Assembly (NCBI RefSeq): GCF_026130605.1
Contig: NZ_JANFAU010000002.1
Span: 62,001 to 126,000, forward strand
Direction of reading: 5' to 3'
Length of the DNA stretch: 64,000 nt
Source: Sphingomonas lycopersici
Lineage (GTDB): Bacteria; Pseudomonadota; Alphaproteobacteria; Sphingomonadales; Sphingomonadaceae
Part shown: positions 9,428 through 17,490 of the stretch, piece after piece
Position numbering within the stretch: the first letter of the stretch is position 1
Layout of the letters: every line of letters starts with the position of its first letter
Notes under the pieces: model-generated
What the model was told of the DNA's origin: nothing
Seen by the model: only the letters and a program-made list of their open reading frames with translations
Database searches by the model: none
Translations under genes and position numbers: made by a program

Positions 9428-10196
9428 CAAGATCGCGGATCGCCGCCGCCAGCGCGGCGGCGTCCGCCGGCCGCGCGAAGCTGTGCGATGCGGTGCGGAC
9501 GGTGAGCGTGCGCGGCGCGATCCCGGCGCGGCGCGCGGCATCGGCATAAGCGATCGCGGTTGCATCCTGTTCGGCGAGGATGATGCGCGCATCGGTGCCC
9601 CAGGCGGCGATCGCCGCGAGCGCGCCGGCGGTGAACGGATCATTCTGCGGACCGTTCTGCGAAATACGCCGTAACCCGCGGATAAGCTTGCCGATCGATA
9701 CGCCGCCGGTGAGCAGTCGCCGCCACGTCGCCGGGTCGCGTAGCCGCGCGGCATAATGCGCGCGGATCGCCGGGGCGGGGGGCAGGTCGTCGCGCGGCTC
9801 GACCACCCAGGGATTGGCGAGCAGCACGCGATCGATCCCCGCGTCGCGCCCGTGATGCGCGAGCAACGTCGCGGTATCGCAATTGCCGAACGCGACCAGC
9901 GCGGCGACCTGCGGCGCCTCGCGCCGGAATGCCCCGCAGGCGGCGAGCAGATCGGCGCGCGCCGCGCGAAACCCGCGATTGGCACCCCCCGAATCCCCGA
10001 CGCCGCGCCGGTCGTAGCGGAATACCGGCGTTCCTTCCGCCGCCAGCGTCGCGGCGAGCATCGCCATCCCGCGATGCGCCCCGCTGCGCAATTCGTTCCC
10101 GCCCGAGACGATCAACAGCCCGGTCGTGCCGTCCGCCTCGTCGAGCGAGCCGAGCAATTGATCCTCCTCGCACGGAAAGGCGATCAGCCGGCGCAT
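9411..10196 (-). CDS. exosortase A system-associated hydrolase 1 (alpha/beta hydrolase)
   Basis: This 261-residue protein fits hydrolase 1 of XrtA loci (TIGR03100 type), recognisable by GLLIVSGGNELRSGAHRG and FRYDRRGVGDSGG near the N-terminus and the LLANPW segment. The fold is alpha/beta hydrolase; where the nucleophile elbow is expected the sequence reads AFGNCD, so Cys rather than Ser may be the nucleophile. Its ATG at 10196 lies inside the end of hydrolase 2 (13-base overlap). It is the last gene of the leftward hydrolase-hydrolase-ACP unit. The family's substrate is unknown; release or transfer of an acyl group carried by the neighbouring ACP is a reasonable guess. Confidence 0.88.
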   Translation of the reverse strand: MRRLIAFPCEEDQLLGSLDEADGTTGLLIVSGGNELRSGAHRGMAMLAATLAAEGTPVFRYDRRGVGDSGGANRGFRAARADLLAACGAFRREAPQVAALVAFGNCDTATLLAHHGRDAGIDRVLLANPWVVEPRDDLPPAPAIRAHYAARLRDPATWRRLLTGGVSIGKLIRGLRRISQNGPQNDPFTAGALAAIAAWGTDARIILAEQDATAIAYADAARRAGIAPRTLTVRTASHSFARPADAAALAAAIRDLVTARE

Positions 10197-10792
10197 ATCG
10201 CGATCCAGTTGGCGAGATCGGTGGCGATCACTTCCTGCAGCGCCGGGTCGACCGCAGGCTCGCTCGCGCGCCACAGGCTGCGGCCCGAAAGCAGGACGTC
10301 CGCCGGTCGCGGATCGCCCTCCAGCCGTGCGACCTTCACCCGCGCGCCGGTCAGCGGCTCGGCGGCGGCGAGTTGGTCGAGCAGCGCGGGCGACAGCAAA
10401 TTGCCGGCATAATCCGCATCCCCGCCGAGCTTGCGGAGGCGATCCAGTTCGCGGCGCTGATCCGTGCCGCTCAACGGCGCGAGGTGCCAGCGCCCGGCGA
10501 GCCGCGCGTCATTGTCGACCAGTGCGCCGCCGCGCCAGCTCATCGCGAACGCCGGCGTACCGAGGCTCGCCGCGGCATCGGCGAAGGCGTCGCGCCAGTC
10601 GGCCAGTGTCGCGTCGCGGGTTTCGATCAGGCTTTCGCCGGTGCCGGGCAGATCGGGCAGCGCCCCGCCGATCCCGCGCTCGGCGAGCCGGCGCAGCACG
10701 TCGATCGCCGCGGCGCGGGTGCGGTTGGCCTCTTCGAACAGCGGCAGCGCGACGACGACGACCGCGCCGTGCATCGGGCCGAGGCGCAGCAT
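10184..10792 (-). CDS. exosortase A system-associated hydrolase 2
   Basis: The 202-residue frame matches hydrolase 2 of XrtA loci (TIGR03101 type): ALPLFEEANRTRA, GIGGALPDLPGTGES and SWRGGALVDN. It is probably an alpha/beta-hydrolase-fold relative. The start is uncertain. The first ATG is at 10792, but the frame stays open upstream with plausible conserved residues (HYTWRGGREAML), back to a CTG at 10843 that overlaps the ACP stop codon as CTGA. A non-standard CTG start there would give 219 residues and 4-base coupling to the ACP gene, in keeping with the overlapping style of the locus. Confidence 0.83.
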   Translation of the reverse strand: MLRLGPMHGAVVVVALPLFEEANRTRAAAIDVLRRLAERGIGGALPDLPGTGESLIETRDATLADWRDAFADAAASLGTPAFAMSWRGGALVDNDARLAGRWHLAPLSGTDQRRELDRLRKLGGDADYAGNLLSPALLDQLAAAEPLTGARVKVARLEGDPRPADVLLSGRSLWRASEPAVDPALQEVIATDLANWIAICAG

Positions 10793-10839
10793 CGCCTCGC
10801 GCCCGCCGCGCCAGGTGTAATGATCGATGCGGGGGGCGC

Positions 10840-11112
10840 TCAGGCCCGGACCTTGCCCGCCGCGAAGCGGGTCAGCGCGCCGAAGGTTTCGAGCATGTCG
10901 CCGTCGACGTCATCGTCGTCGATCGTGATGCCGAGCCGGTCTTCGAGCTCGGTCAACACTCCGGCGACGGCCATCGAATCGAGCTCGGGCAGCGCGCCGA
11001 ACAGCGGCGTATCGGCGGTGAATGCCGCGACCTGCGCCTCGGGCAGCCCCAGCGCGTCGCGCAACACGCCGCGCACCGTCTGCTCGATATCGTCGTGGCC
11101 TTCCCGCTTCAT
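10840..11112 (-). CDS. acyl carrier protein of the exosortase A locus
   Basis: A 90-residue acidic acyl carrier protein. The phosphopantetheine attachment site is Ser46 in ELDSMAV, and the helix-II/III region GITIDDDDVDGDMLETFGAL is typical. It lies at the head of the leftward unit with hydrolases 2 and 1, and diverges from the acyl-CoA ligase gene. The arrangement suggests that an acyl or aminoacyl group is activated by the ligase, carried by this ACP and processed by the hydrolases. It is clearly separate from the housekeeping fatty-acid ACP, because it lies outside any fab cluster. Confidence 0.9.
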   Translation of the reverse strand: MKREGHDDIEQTVRGVLRDALGLPEAQVAAFTADTPLFGALPELDSMAVAGVLTELEDRLGITIDDDDVDGDMLETFGALTRFAAGKVRA

Positions 11113-11451
11113 GCGTGATCCCTTCCCCGCTGGGGAGGCGCGTTAAGGCCCAAAGGCGCACAGGGCAATGCCGCGATCGCGAGCCGATCGATGTTCGCCG
11201 CGGCACCCCTGCACAATCCCGTCACCCCGGCCTTGAGCCGGGGTCCATCGGGAGGCAGACGCCGAGCAAGAGGCTCCAGCCGAAGAGCGTGCGGCACAAT
11301 GGACCCCGGCTCAAGGCCGGGGTGACGGTGGGAATAGGGCATCGCTCTCGAAATTGCCGAACGACGCCGCCTTGGGCTTCCCGCCGTCCGGCACGGCATG
11401 GCATGAGCGTTGGGGGATGAAATCTCCACCGGCTTCGGTCATGGAGGGCCG
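11113..11451. other. divergent intergenic region of the XrtA locus
   Basis: These 339 bases separate the leftward ACP-hydrolase unit from the rightward ligase-to-amidotransferase unit and must hold both promoters. The centre is taken up by a long perfect inverted repeat (11221-11326). I saw no convincing sigma-54 (-24/-12) or other promoter match. At the right end, GGAGGGCC (11443-11450) is a strong ribosome site for the ligase ATG at 11452. Confidence 0.6.
11221..11326. repeat. perfect 28-base inverted repeat
   Basis: Arms 11221-11248 and 11299-11326 are exact reverse complements (GTCACCCCGGCCTTGAGCCG... and its complement), separated by 50 bases. Each arm also contains a smaller CCCCGGC-GCCGGGG palindrome. 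The layout resembles the paired palindromic elements at 56161-56255 and 26530-26615, though the sequence differs. Its place in the divergent promoter region of the XrtA locus could matter for expression, or it could simply be a mobile repeat. Confidence 0.75.
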
Positions 11452-12942
11452 ATGGTGCCGCTCGATCCCGTCCCGCAGCCGATCGATCACGTCCTCGCCG
11501 GCGCGCCCGATGCGCCAGCGCTGATCGAGCGCGGGGAAACGCTCTCCTATCGCGACCTTGAGCAAGCGGTCGCGCGGCTGGCCGGCTGGCTCGCCGGATT
11601 CGGCTTCGCCCCGGGCGATCGCGTCGCGAGCTGGCTGCCCAAGACCCGCGCCGCGTGCCTGATGCCGCTCGCCGCGCCGCGCGTGGGGCTGGTGCATGTG
11701 CCGATCAACCCGTTGCTCAAGCGCGCGCAGGTCGCGCATATCATGAGCGACAGCGGCGCACGGCTGCTGCTGACCCAGCCGGCGCGCGCCGCGACGCTTG
11801 CATCCGAAGACCTGCCTGCGGGGGTCGTTCTCGCCGAGGCCGCCGGGGAAGGCGATGCGCTGCCGCGTTCTGCTGCCGATCCGCAGGCGCTGGCGGCGAT
11901 CCTCTATACCTCGGGGTCGACCGGGCGCCCCAAGGGGGTGATGCTGAGCCACGCCAACCTCTGGCTCGGTGCGAACTCCGTCGCACATTATCTTGAGATC
12001 GCCCCGGAAGATCGCGTTCTCGGGGTGCTGCCGCTGAGCTTCGATTATGGCCAGAGCCAGCTTCTCTCGACCTGGGCGGCGGGGGCGGCGGTGGCGCCGC
12101 TCGATTATCTCACCGCGCGCGACGTGGTGAAGGCGGTCGAGCGCGTCGACGCGAGCACGCTCGCCGGGGTGCCGCCCTTGTGGGTGCAGTTGCTCGAGGC
12201 CGACTGGCCGGCCGAGACCGCGGCGCGGCTTCGGCGGCTGACCAATTCGGGCGGCGCGCTGACGATGCGGCTCGTCGCCGGGCTGCGTGCGATATTTCCC
12301 AACGCGCGGCTCTATCCGATGTACGGGCTGACCGAGGCATTTCGCTCGACCTTCCTCGATCCGGCGCTGGTCGATCGTCATCCCGAATCGATCGGGCGCG
12401 CGATCCCGCATGCCGAGGTGCTGGTGGTCCGCCCCGACGGCACGCGCGCCGCGCCTGGCGAACCGGGCGAACTGGTTCACGCCGGGCCGCTCGTCGCGCA
12501 GGGCTATTGGCGCGATGCCGAGCGCACCGCGCAGCGCTTTCGCCCTGCGCCGGTTTTCTCGCGCTACGGCGGGACGGCGGTGTGGTCGGGGGACAATGCG
12601 GTGGCGGATGCCGAGGGGCTGCTCCGCTTCGTCGGGCGCGACGACGAGATGATCAAGAGCGCGGGCAACCGCATCAGCCCCGCCGAGCTGGAGGAAGCCG
12701 CGGTCGCGGGGGGCGAGGCGGCGGAAGCGGTCGCGGTCGGCATTCCCGATGCGCGGCTCGGGCAGGCGATCGTGCTGGTGCTGCGCGGCGACGCGACGGC
12801 GGAGCCCGCACTGCGCGATCGGCTCAAGCGCGATCTGCCCAATTTCATGCAACCGGCGCGGATCGAGTGGCGCGACGATCTGCCGCGCAATCCCAACGGC
12901 AAGCTCGATCGCGCCCGGATCCGCGCGGAGGTGACGTCATGA
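11452..12942 (+). CDS. acyl-CoA ligase (AMP-forming), exosortase A system-associated
   Basis: A 496-residue member of the ANL adenylating family, of the type found in XrtA loci (TIGR03098). It shows the AMP-binding P-loop YTSGSTGRPKG, the YGLTEAFR adenine-site motif, the VGRDDEMIKSAGNRISP hinge block and the C-terminal lysine motif NPNGKLDR. It should activate a carboxylic acid as an adenylate and pass it to CoA or to the divergent ACP. The start at 11452 is favoured by the strong GGAGGG site just before it; a longer frame starts at 11410. The stop overlaps the decarboxylase start by 4 bases (ATGA). The true substrate is not known for this family. Confidence 0.92.
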   Translation: MVPLDPVPQPIDHVLAGAPDAPALIERGETLSYRDLEQAVARLAGWLAGFGFAPGDRVASWLPKTRAACLMPLAAPRVGLVHVPINPLLKRAQVAHIMSDSGARLLLTQPARAATLASEDLPAGVVLAEAAGEGDALPRSAADPQALAAILYTSGSTGRPKGVMLSHANLWLGANSVAHYLEIAPEDRVLGVLPLSFDYGQSQLLSTWAAGAAVAPLDYLTARDVVKAVERVDASTLAGVPPLWVQLLEADWPAETAARLRRLTNSGGALTMRLVAGLRAIFPNARLYPMYGLTEAFRSTFLDPALVDRHPESIGRAIPHAEVLVVRPDGTRAAPGEPGELVHAGPLVAQGYWRDAERTAQRFRPAPVFSRYGGTAVWSGDNAVADAEGLLRFVGRDDEMIKSAGNRISPAELEEAAVAGGEAAEAVAVGIPDARLGQAIVLVLRGDATAEPALRDRLKRDLPNFMQPARIEWRDDLPRNPNGKLDRARIRAEVTS

Positions 12943-14165
12943 AGCCGATGGGGCCGATCCCGCCCGAATTCGCCGGGCAGCAGGGGATGCTGACGATCGG
13001 CGGCCGCGCCGCGGACGATCTGGTGGCCGAGGCCGGGTCGCCCTGCTTCGTCTACGATCCCGCGATCGTCGCCGCGCGGGTGGCGCGGTTTCGTGCCGCG
13101 CTGCCGGGCGTCGACCTGCATTATGCGATGAAGGCCAATCCTTTCCCGCCGTTGCTCGCCGCGATCGCGCCGCTGGTCGACGGGATCGACGTCGCCTCCG
13201 CCGGGGAACTCGCGCTGGCGCTCACCGCCAAGGCCGCCGCGAGCATCAGCTTCGCCGGTCCCGGCAAGCGCGACGCCGAGCTGGAGGCGGCGATCGCCGC
13301 CGGGGCGACGCTCAACGTCGAATCCGCCAATGAGGCACGGCGCGCGCTGGCGATCGGCGATCGGCTCGGGCGCACGCCGCGGCTCGCGGTGCGGGTCAAT
13401 CCCGATCTCGAGCTCAAGGGCTCGGGGATGAAGATGGGCGGGCGACCGTCGCCGTTCGGTATCGATGCCGAACAAGCGGCCGAGGTGGTGCGGCTGATCG
13501 TCGCGGGCGGGGCGGACTGGCGCGGTTTCCATATCTTCGCCGGATCGCAGGCGCTCGATGTCGCCGCGATCATCGAGACGCAGGCGGCAACGCTCGCGCT
13601 CGCCGCGCGGCTGGCCGAGGAAGCGGGCGCGACGCCGCCGCTGGTCAATCTCGGCGGCGGGTTCGGCGTGTCCTATTTCGCGGGCGATGTCGCGCTGGAC
13701 GTCGAGCGGATCGGCGCGGCGTTGGCCGAAGCGCTGGCGACGCGCGCCGCGATCCTCGCCGATGCGCGTTTCGCGATCGAGCTCGGGCGCTGGCTCGTCG
13801 CCGAGGCGGGGGTCTATCTGACGCGGTTGGTCGATCGCAAGGAGAGCCGCGGCGAGACCTTCCTCGTCGTCGACGGCGGGCTGCATCACCAGCTCGCCGC
13901 CAGCGGCAATTTCGGCACGGTGGTGCGGCGCAACTATCCGCTCGCGGTGGCGGGGCGCATGGGCGAAGCGGCGAGCGAGGAGGTATCGGTGGTCGGCTGC
14001 CTGTGCACCCCGCTCGATCGGCTCGGCGACCGGGTCGCGCTGCCCCCCGCAGCGCCGGGTGACGTCATCGCGATCTTCCTCGCCGGGGCCTATGGCGTCA
14101 CCGCCAGCCCGGCGGCGTTCCTCGGCCATCCGCCCGCCGCGGAACTTATGGTTGGCCTTTCTTAA
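12939..14165 (+). CDS. PLP-dependent decarboxylase, exosortase A system-associated
   Basis: A 408-residue fold-type III PLP enzyme related to diaminopimelate and ornithine decarboxylases, of the XrtA-locus type (TIGR03099). The PLP lysine is K65 in HYAMKANP; the phosphate-binding VNLGGGFGVSYF and the VDGGLHHQ blocks are present. The start is set by the ATGA overlap with the ligase. It probably decarboxylates an amino acid or an aminoacyl-ACP to give an amine for the ligase/ACP module; the substrate is unknown. A 100-base gap follows before the polysaccharide export gene. Confidence 0.92.
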   Translation: MKPMGPIPPEFAGQQGMLTIGGRAADDLVAEAGSPCFVYDPAIVAARVARFRAALPGVDLHYAMKANPFPPLLAAIAPLVDGIDVASAGELALALTAKAAASISFAGPGKRDAELEAAIAAGATLNVESANEARRALAIGDRLGRTPRLAVRVNPDLELKGSGMKMGGRPSPFGIDAEQAAEVVRLIVAGGADWRGFHIFAGSQALDVAAIIETQAATLALAARLAEEAGATPPLVNLGGGFGVSYFAGDVALDVERIGAALAEALATRAAILADARFAIELGRWLVAEAGVYLTRLVDRKESRGETFLVVDGGLHHQLAASGNFGTVVRRNYPLAVAGRMGEAASEEVSVVGCLCTPLDRLGDRVALPPAAPGDVIAIFLAGAYGVTASPAAFLGHPPAAELMVGLS

Positions 14166-14265
14166 ACGCTATCTTCACCTCTTAACCGCATAGCGCAAAA
14201 GGCAAAGTGCATCGGATCGGGGGGTAGGGGTTCCGCCCGGCCGCGTGCAGCTAAGGGGTGTGACT

Positions 14266-14919
14266 ATGCGTTTTGGCAGTGGTTCCCGTGGGCTGACGAC
14301 GCTCGCGCTGGCATCGATGATGCTCGCGGGGTGCGGTGGCGCGGGAAGCGGCGCGCGGCCCGCTGCGCTGCCGTCGGCGGCGTTCGTCGCCAAGGCCGAG
14401 CAGCCGGGCGAGCAATATGTCATCGGCCCGCTCGATTCCCTGCAGATCTTCGTGTGGCGCAACCCCGAACTGTCGGCGAAGGTGCAGGTGCGCCCCGATG
14501 GCCGCATCACCACGCCACTGGTCAACGACATGCCCGCGGTCGGCAAGACCCCGGCCAAGCTCGCCGACGATATGAAGGCGGCGCTCGGCGAATATATAAA
14601 GGACCCGATCGTCTCGGTGATCGTGGAGAATTTCTCCGGCACGTTCAGCCAGCAGGTGCGGATCGTCGGCGCGACCGAGAAGCCCGCCTCGCTGCCCTAT
14701 CGTGCGAACATGACCCTGCTCGATGCGATGATCGCGGTCGGCGGGCTTTCGCAATATGCCGCCGGCAATCGCGCGCGGCTGATCCGTTACGATCGCGCGA
14801 CCGGCAAGCAGCATGAATATCAGCTCAAGATCAATCGCTTGCTCAAGAGTGGCGACGCATCCGCCAACGTCAAGCTCGAGCCGGGCGATGTGATCATCAT
14901 CCCGGAAAGCATGTTCTGA
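14266..14919 (+). CDS. XrtA-system polysaccharide export lipoprotein (Wza type)
   Basis: This protein of 217 residues has a lipoprotein signal (LASMMLAGC, lipid-bearing Cys at 23). The mature part has a polysaccharide export domain (YVIGPLDSLQIFVWRNPELS, RPDGRITTPLV) and then an SLBB domain (about residues 130-205) ending in LEPGDVIIIPES. It should form the outer-membrane export channel for the exopolysaccharide, like a short Wza. The ATG at 14266 is chosen because the signal peptide starts there. It lies 7 bases before the chain-length gene and heads the synthesis/export part of the operon. Confidence 0.93.
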   Translation: MRFGSGSRGLTTLALASMMLAGCGGAGSGARPAALPSAAFVAKAEQPGEQYVIGPLDSLQIFVWRNPELSAKVQVRPDGRITTPLVNDMPAVGKTPAKLADDMKAALGEYIKDPIVSVIVENFSGTFSQQVRIVGATEKPASLPYRANMTLLDAMIAVGGLSQYAAGNRARLIRYDRATGKQHEYQLKINRLLKSGDASANVKLEPGDVIIIPESMF

Positions 14920-14926
14920 GGCCGAC

Positions 14927-16447
14927 GTGACAGGATTGTTCGACGAGATCAGGATCGTGCTCCACATGCTGTGGACGCGCCGCTGGATCGCGCTGGCGGT
15001 GGCCTGGGGGGTGTGCATCCTCGGCTGGCTGTTCGTCAGCCAGATCCCGAGCCGCTACGAAAGCCACGCGCGCGTTTTCGTCCAGATGCGGCAGGTGCTG
15101 CCCGCCGGCGCCAACGGCGCCACGACGATCGGCGATCAGGTGCGCGATATCGATACCGTGCGGCAGACACTGACCTCGGCGGTCAATCTCGAAAAGGTGG
15201 TACGCGGTACCGATCTGGCGCGCGGCGCGACCACCGATCGCCAGATCGCCGATCGCGCCGCCGGGTTGCAGAATGCGATCAAGATCACCGCGCAGCAGGA
15301 CAATCTCTACGAGATCGTGGTCGCCTCGTCGTCGCCGCGGCTGGCGCAGCAGATCGCGCAGCGGGTGATCGACCTGTTCGTCGAACAGAATCTCTCGGAC
15401 GACCGCAGCCAGAGCGCGCAAACGCTTCAGTTCCTTGATTCCCAGCTCCAGTCGCTCGGCGCCAAGCTGCAGGATGCCGAGGTGAAGCGTGCGGATTTCC
15501 AGAACCATTATCTCGGCTCGCTGCCCGGCACCGGATCGGTCAGCGACCGGATCGGCGCAGCGCGCGCGCAGATGAGCCAGGTCGACAGCGATCTCGCCGC
15601 GGCGCAGGCCAATCTTTCCGCGCTCAACGGCCAGATGGCGGGCACGCCGCGCTCGGTGCCGGGGCTCGGCCCGGCCTCGGGGATGGCGCCGGCGCGCGCG
15701 CGGCTCGCGGCGATCCAGGGCCAGCTCGCCGATGCGCGCGCGCGCGGCTATACCGATGCCCACCCCGATGTCGTCGCGCTCAAGGCGCAGCTCGCGCAGG
15801 CGCAGGCCGATGTGAAGCACGAGCCCGCGCCGGCGGGTATCGCTGGGGCGGACAATCCCGCCTATCTCTCGCTCGCCTCGATGCGCGCCGACCGGCAGGC
15901 GGCGGTCACCGCGCTGGTCGCGCGCAAGCGCCAGCTTCAGTCCGATCTCGATACGCTCAACGCCAAGCTGGCGCAGGACCCAGCGGTCGCGGCGGAGCAG
16001 GGCGGGATCGATCGCAACTACAACGTCCTCAAGAACCAGTATGACCAATTGCTCGCCCAGCGCGAGCAGGTCGCGCTGCACAGCCAGGCGCAGTCGCAGA
16101 CCGATGCGGTGAAGTTCAGCGTGATCGATCCCCCGACCAGCCCGCGCACCCCGACTGCGCCCAACCGGCCGCTGCTGCTCACCGGGGTGCTGGCGGCGGG
16201 GCTGCTTGGCGGGCTCGGCGCGGCGTTTGCGCTGGGGCAGATCCAGGCGACCTTCCCGACCGCGCGGCGGCTGGAGAAAGCGTCGGGGATGCCGGTGATC
16301 GGCTCGATCGGCGAGATGATCACCCGCACCCAGGCGGAGGATCGCGCGCGCAAGCTCAAATGGCTTGCGGGCGGTGCGGCGGCGCTGGTGGCGAGTTACG
16401 TGATCCTGCTCGGGGTCGAGATGGTGCAACGGGGGATGGCGGCATGA
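14927..16447 (+). CDS. XrtA-system polysaccharide chain-length determinant (Wzz type)
   Basis: An inner-membrane co-polymerase that controls exopolysaccharide chain length. The 506 residues start with a Wzz domain around a first membrane helix (about 18-36), followed by a long periplasmic coiled-coil region (about 150-390, rich in Gln, Ala and Leu). A PTSPRTPTAPNRP proline-rich segment precedes the second helix near 415, and a further helix lies at about 478-497. The GTG start is 7 bases after the export gene. The stop overlaps the kinase start (ATGA); together the two proteins act like a split Wzc. Confidence 0.92.
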   Translation: MTGLFDEIRIVLHMLWTRRWIALAVAWGVCILGWLFVSQIPSRYESHARVFVQMRQVLPAGANGATTIGDQVRDIDTVRQTLTSAVNLEKVVRGTDLARGATTDRQIADRAAGLQNAIKITAQQDNLYEIVVASSSPRLAQQIAQRVIDLFVEQNLSDDRSQSAQTLQFLDSQLQSLGAKLQDAEVKRADFQNHYLGSLPGTGSVSDRIGAARAQMSQVDSDLAAAQANLSALNGQMAGTPRSVPGLGPASGMAPARARLAAIQGQLADARARGYTDAHPDVVALKAQLAQAQADVKHEPAPAGIAGADNPAYLSLASMRADRQAAVTALVARKRQLQSDLDTLNAKLAQDPAVAAEQGGIDRNYNVLKNQYDQLLAQREQVALHSQAQSQTDAVKFSVIDPPTSPRTPTAPNRPLLLTGVLAAGLLGGLGAAFALGQIQATFPTARRLEKASGMPVIGSIGEMITRTQAEDRARKLKWLAGGAAALVASYVILLGVEMVQRGMAA

Positions 16448-17490
16448 GCGAAACCCCGGCCCCCCGCGACGGCGCCCCGCGCGACGGATCGCTGATCGAG
16501 CGTGCCGCGCAAATCTACGATTTCGATGCGCAATTCCGCGTGCGGCGCGGCGCGTCGCTGCTGTCGACGCGCACCGCGAGCGAGTCGCAGTCCGAAGCGC
16601 ACAGCTTCCTCGACGATGCCCCGCCGCCGCCGCCGGGCGCCGAAACCCTGTCGCGCGAGGCCGCGCTGACGCTCGCCGCGATCCCGCTCGAATTGCGCGA
16701 TTTCGGCATGAGCGACGAGGATGACGAGGCCGCGGCATCGCCCGTGCCGTCGGACGTGATCGCGGTCGACCGCGCGTTGCTCGCGGCGAAGGGCATGCTG
16801 GTGCCGGGTGCGCCGGTGGGGGCGCTGGCCGAGGAATTCCGGCTGGTGAAGCGGCAGTTGCTGCTCAACGCCCGCTCGATCGCAATGGGCACCCCCGAGC
16901 GCCGCGCGCGGACGATCCTCGTCGGATCGGGCAAGCCGGGCGAGGGCAAAACCTTTTGCGCGATCAACCTCGCGATCAGCCTTGCCGCCGAGCGCGATGT
17001 CGAGGTGCTGCTGGTCGACGCCGATTTCGCCAAGCCCGACGTCATGGCGTCGCTCGGCCTCAGCGATTCGACCGGGCTGCTCGACATCATCGACGATCCC
17101 GCGCTCGATCCCGAGGCATTCGTGCTCAAGACCGATGTGCCGCAGCTCTCGCTGCTCCCGTCGGGCGCGCGGAGCCACGCCGATACCGAATTGCTCGCCA
17201 GCGCGCGCACCGCCGAGGTGCTCGATCGGCTGCTCGCGGCCGACCCGCGCCGCATCATCGTGTTCGATTCGCCCCCGGCGCTGGCGGCCTCGCCGGCATC
17301 GGTGCTGGCGCTGCTCGTTGCGCAGGTGATGCTGGTGGTCCGCGCCGATCGCACCACCGAGGGCGATGTGCGCGAGGCGGTCGGGCTGCTCGACGGCTGC
17401 GAGCATATCAGCCTCGTCCTCAACGCCGTTTCCTACGAGCCGCACCGCGGGCGCTTCGGCAGCTATTACGGACAAGGCGGGCGCGGATGA
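16444..17490 (+). CDS. XrtA-associated tyrosine autokinase (CpsD/CapB type)
   Basis: A cytosolic BY-kinase partner of the chain-length protein, 348 residues. After a variable N-terminal 120 residues come Walker A (GSGKPGEGKT, 161-170), Walker A' (VLLVDADFAKPD, about 188-199) and the Walker B-like IIVFDSPPALA. The C-terminus has a short SYYGQGG tail whose tyrosines are candidates for autophosphorylation. Both ends overlap neighbours by 4 bases. The expected role is a phosphorylation cycle that regulates polysaccharide polymerisation and export. Confidence 0.9.
   Translation: MSETPAPRDGAPRDGSLIERAAQIYDFDAQFRVRRGASLLSTRTASESQSEAHSFLDDAPPPPPGAETLSREAALTLAAIPLELRDFGMSDEDDEAAASPVPSDVIAVDRALLAAKGMLVPGAPVGALAEEFRLVKRQLLLNARSIAMGTPERRARTILVGSGKPGEGKTFCAINLAISLAAERDVEVLLVDADFAKPDVMASLGLSDSTGLLDIIDDPALDPEAFVLKTDVPQLSLLPSGARSHADTELLASARTAEVLDRLLAADPRRIIVFDSPPALAASPASVLALLVAQVMLVVRADRTTEGDVREAVGLLDGCEHISLVLNAVSYEPHRGRFGSYYGQGGRG

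Noticed and set aside
11113..11451. Sigma-54 promoter (GGCAC... followed by TGC) before the XrtA genes
   Set aside because: Segments such as CGGCACCCCTGCAC have the wrong spacing between the GG and GC elements. I did not find a match with ten intervening bases.
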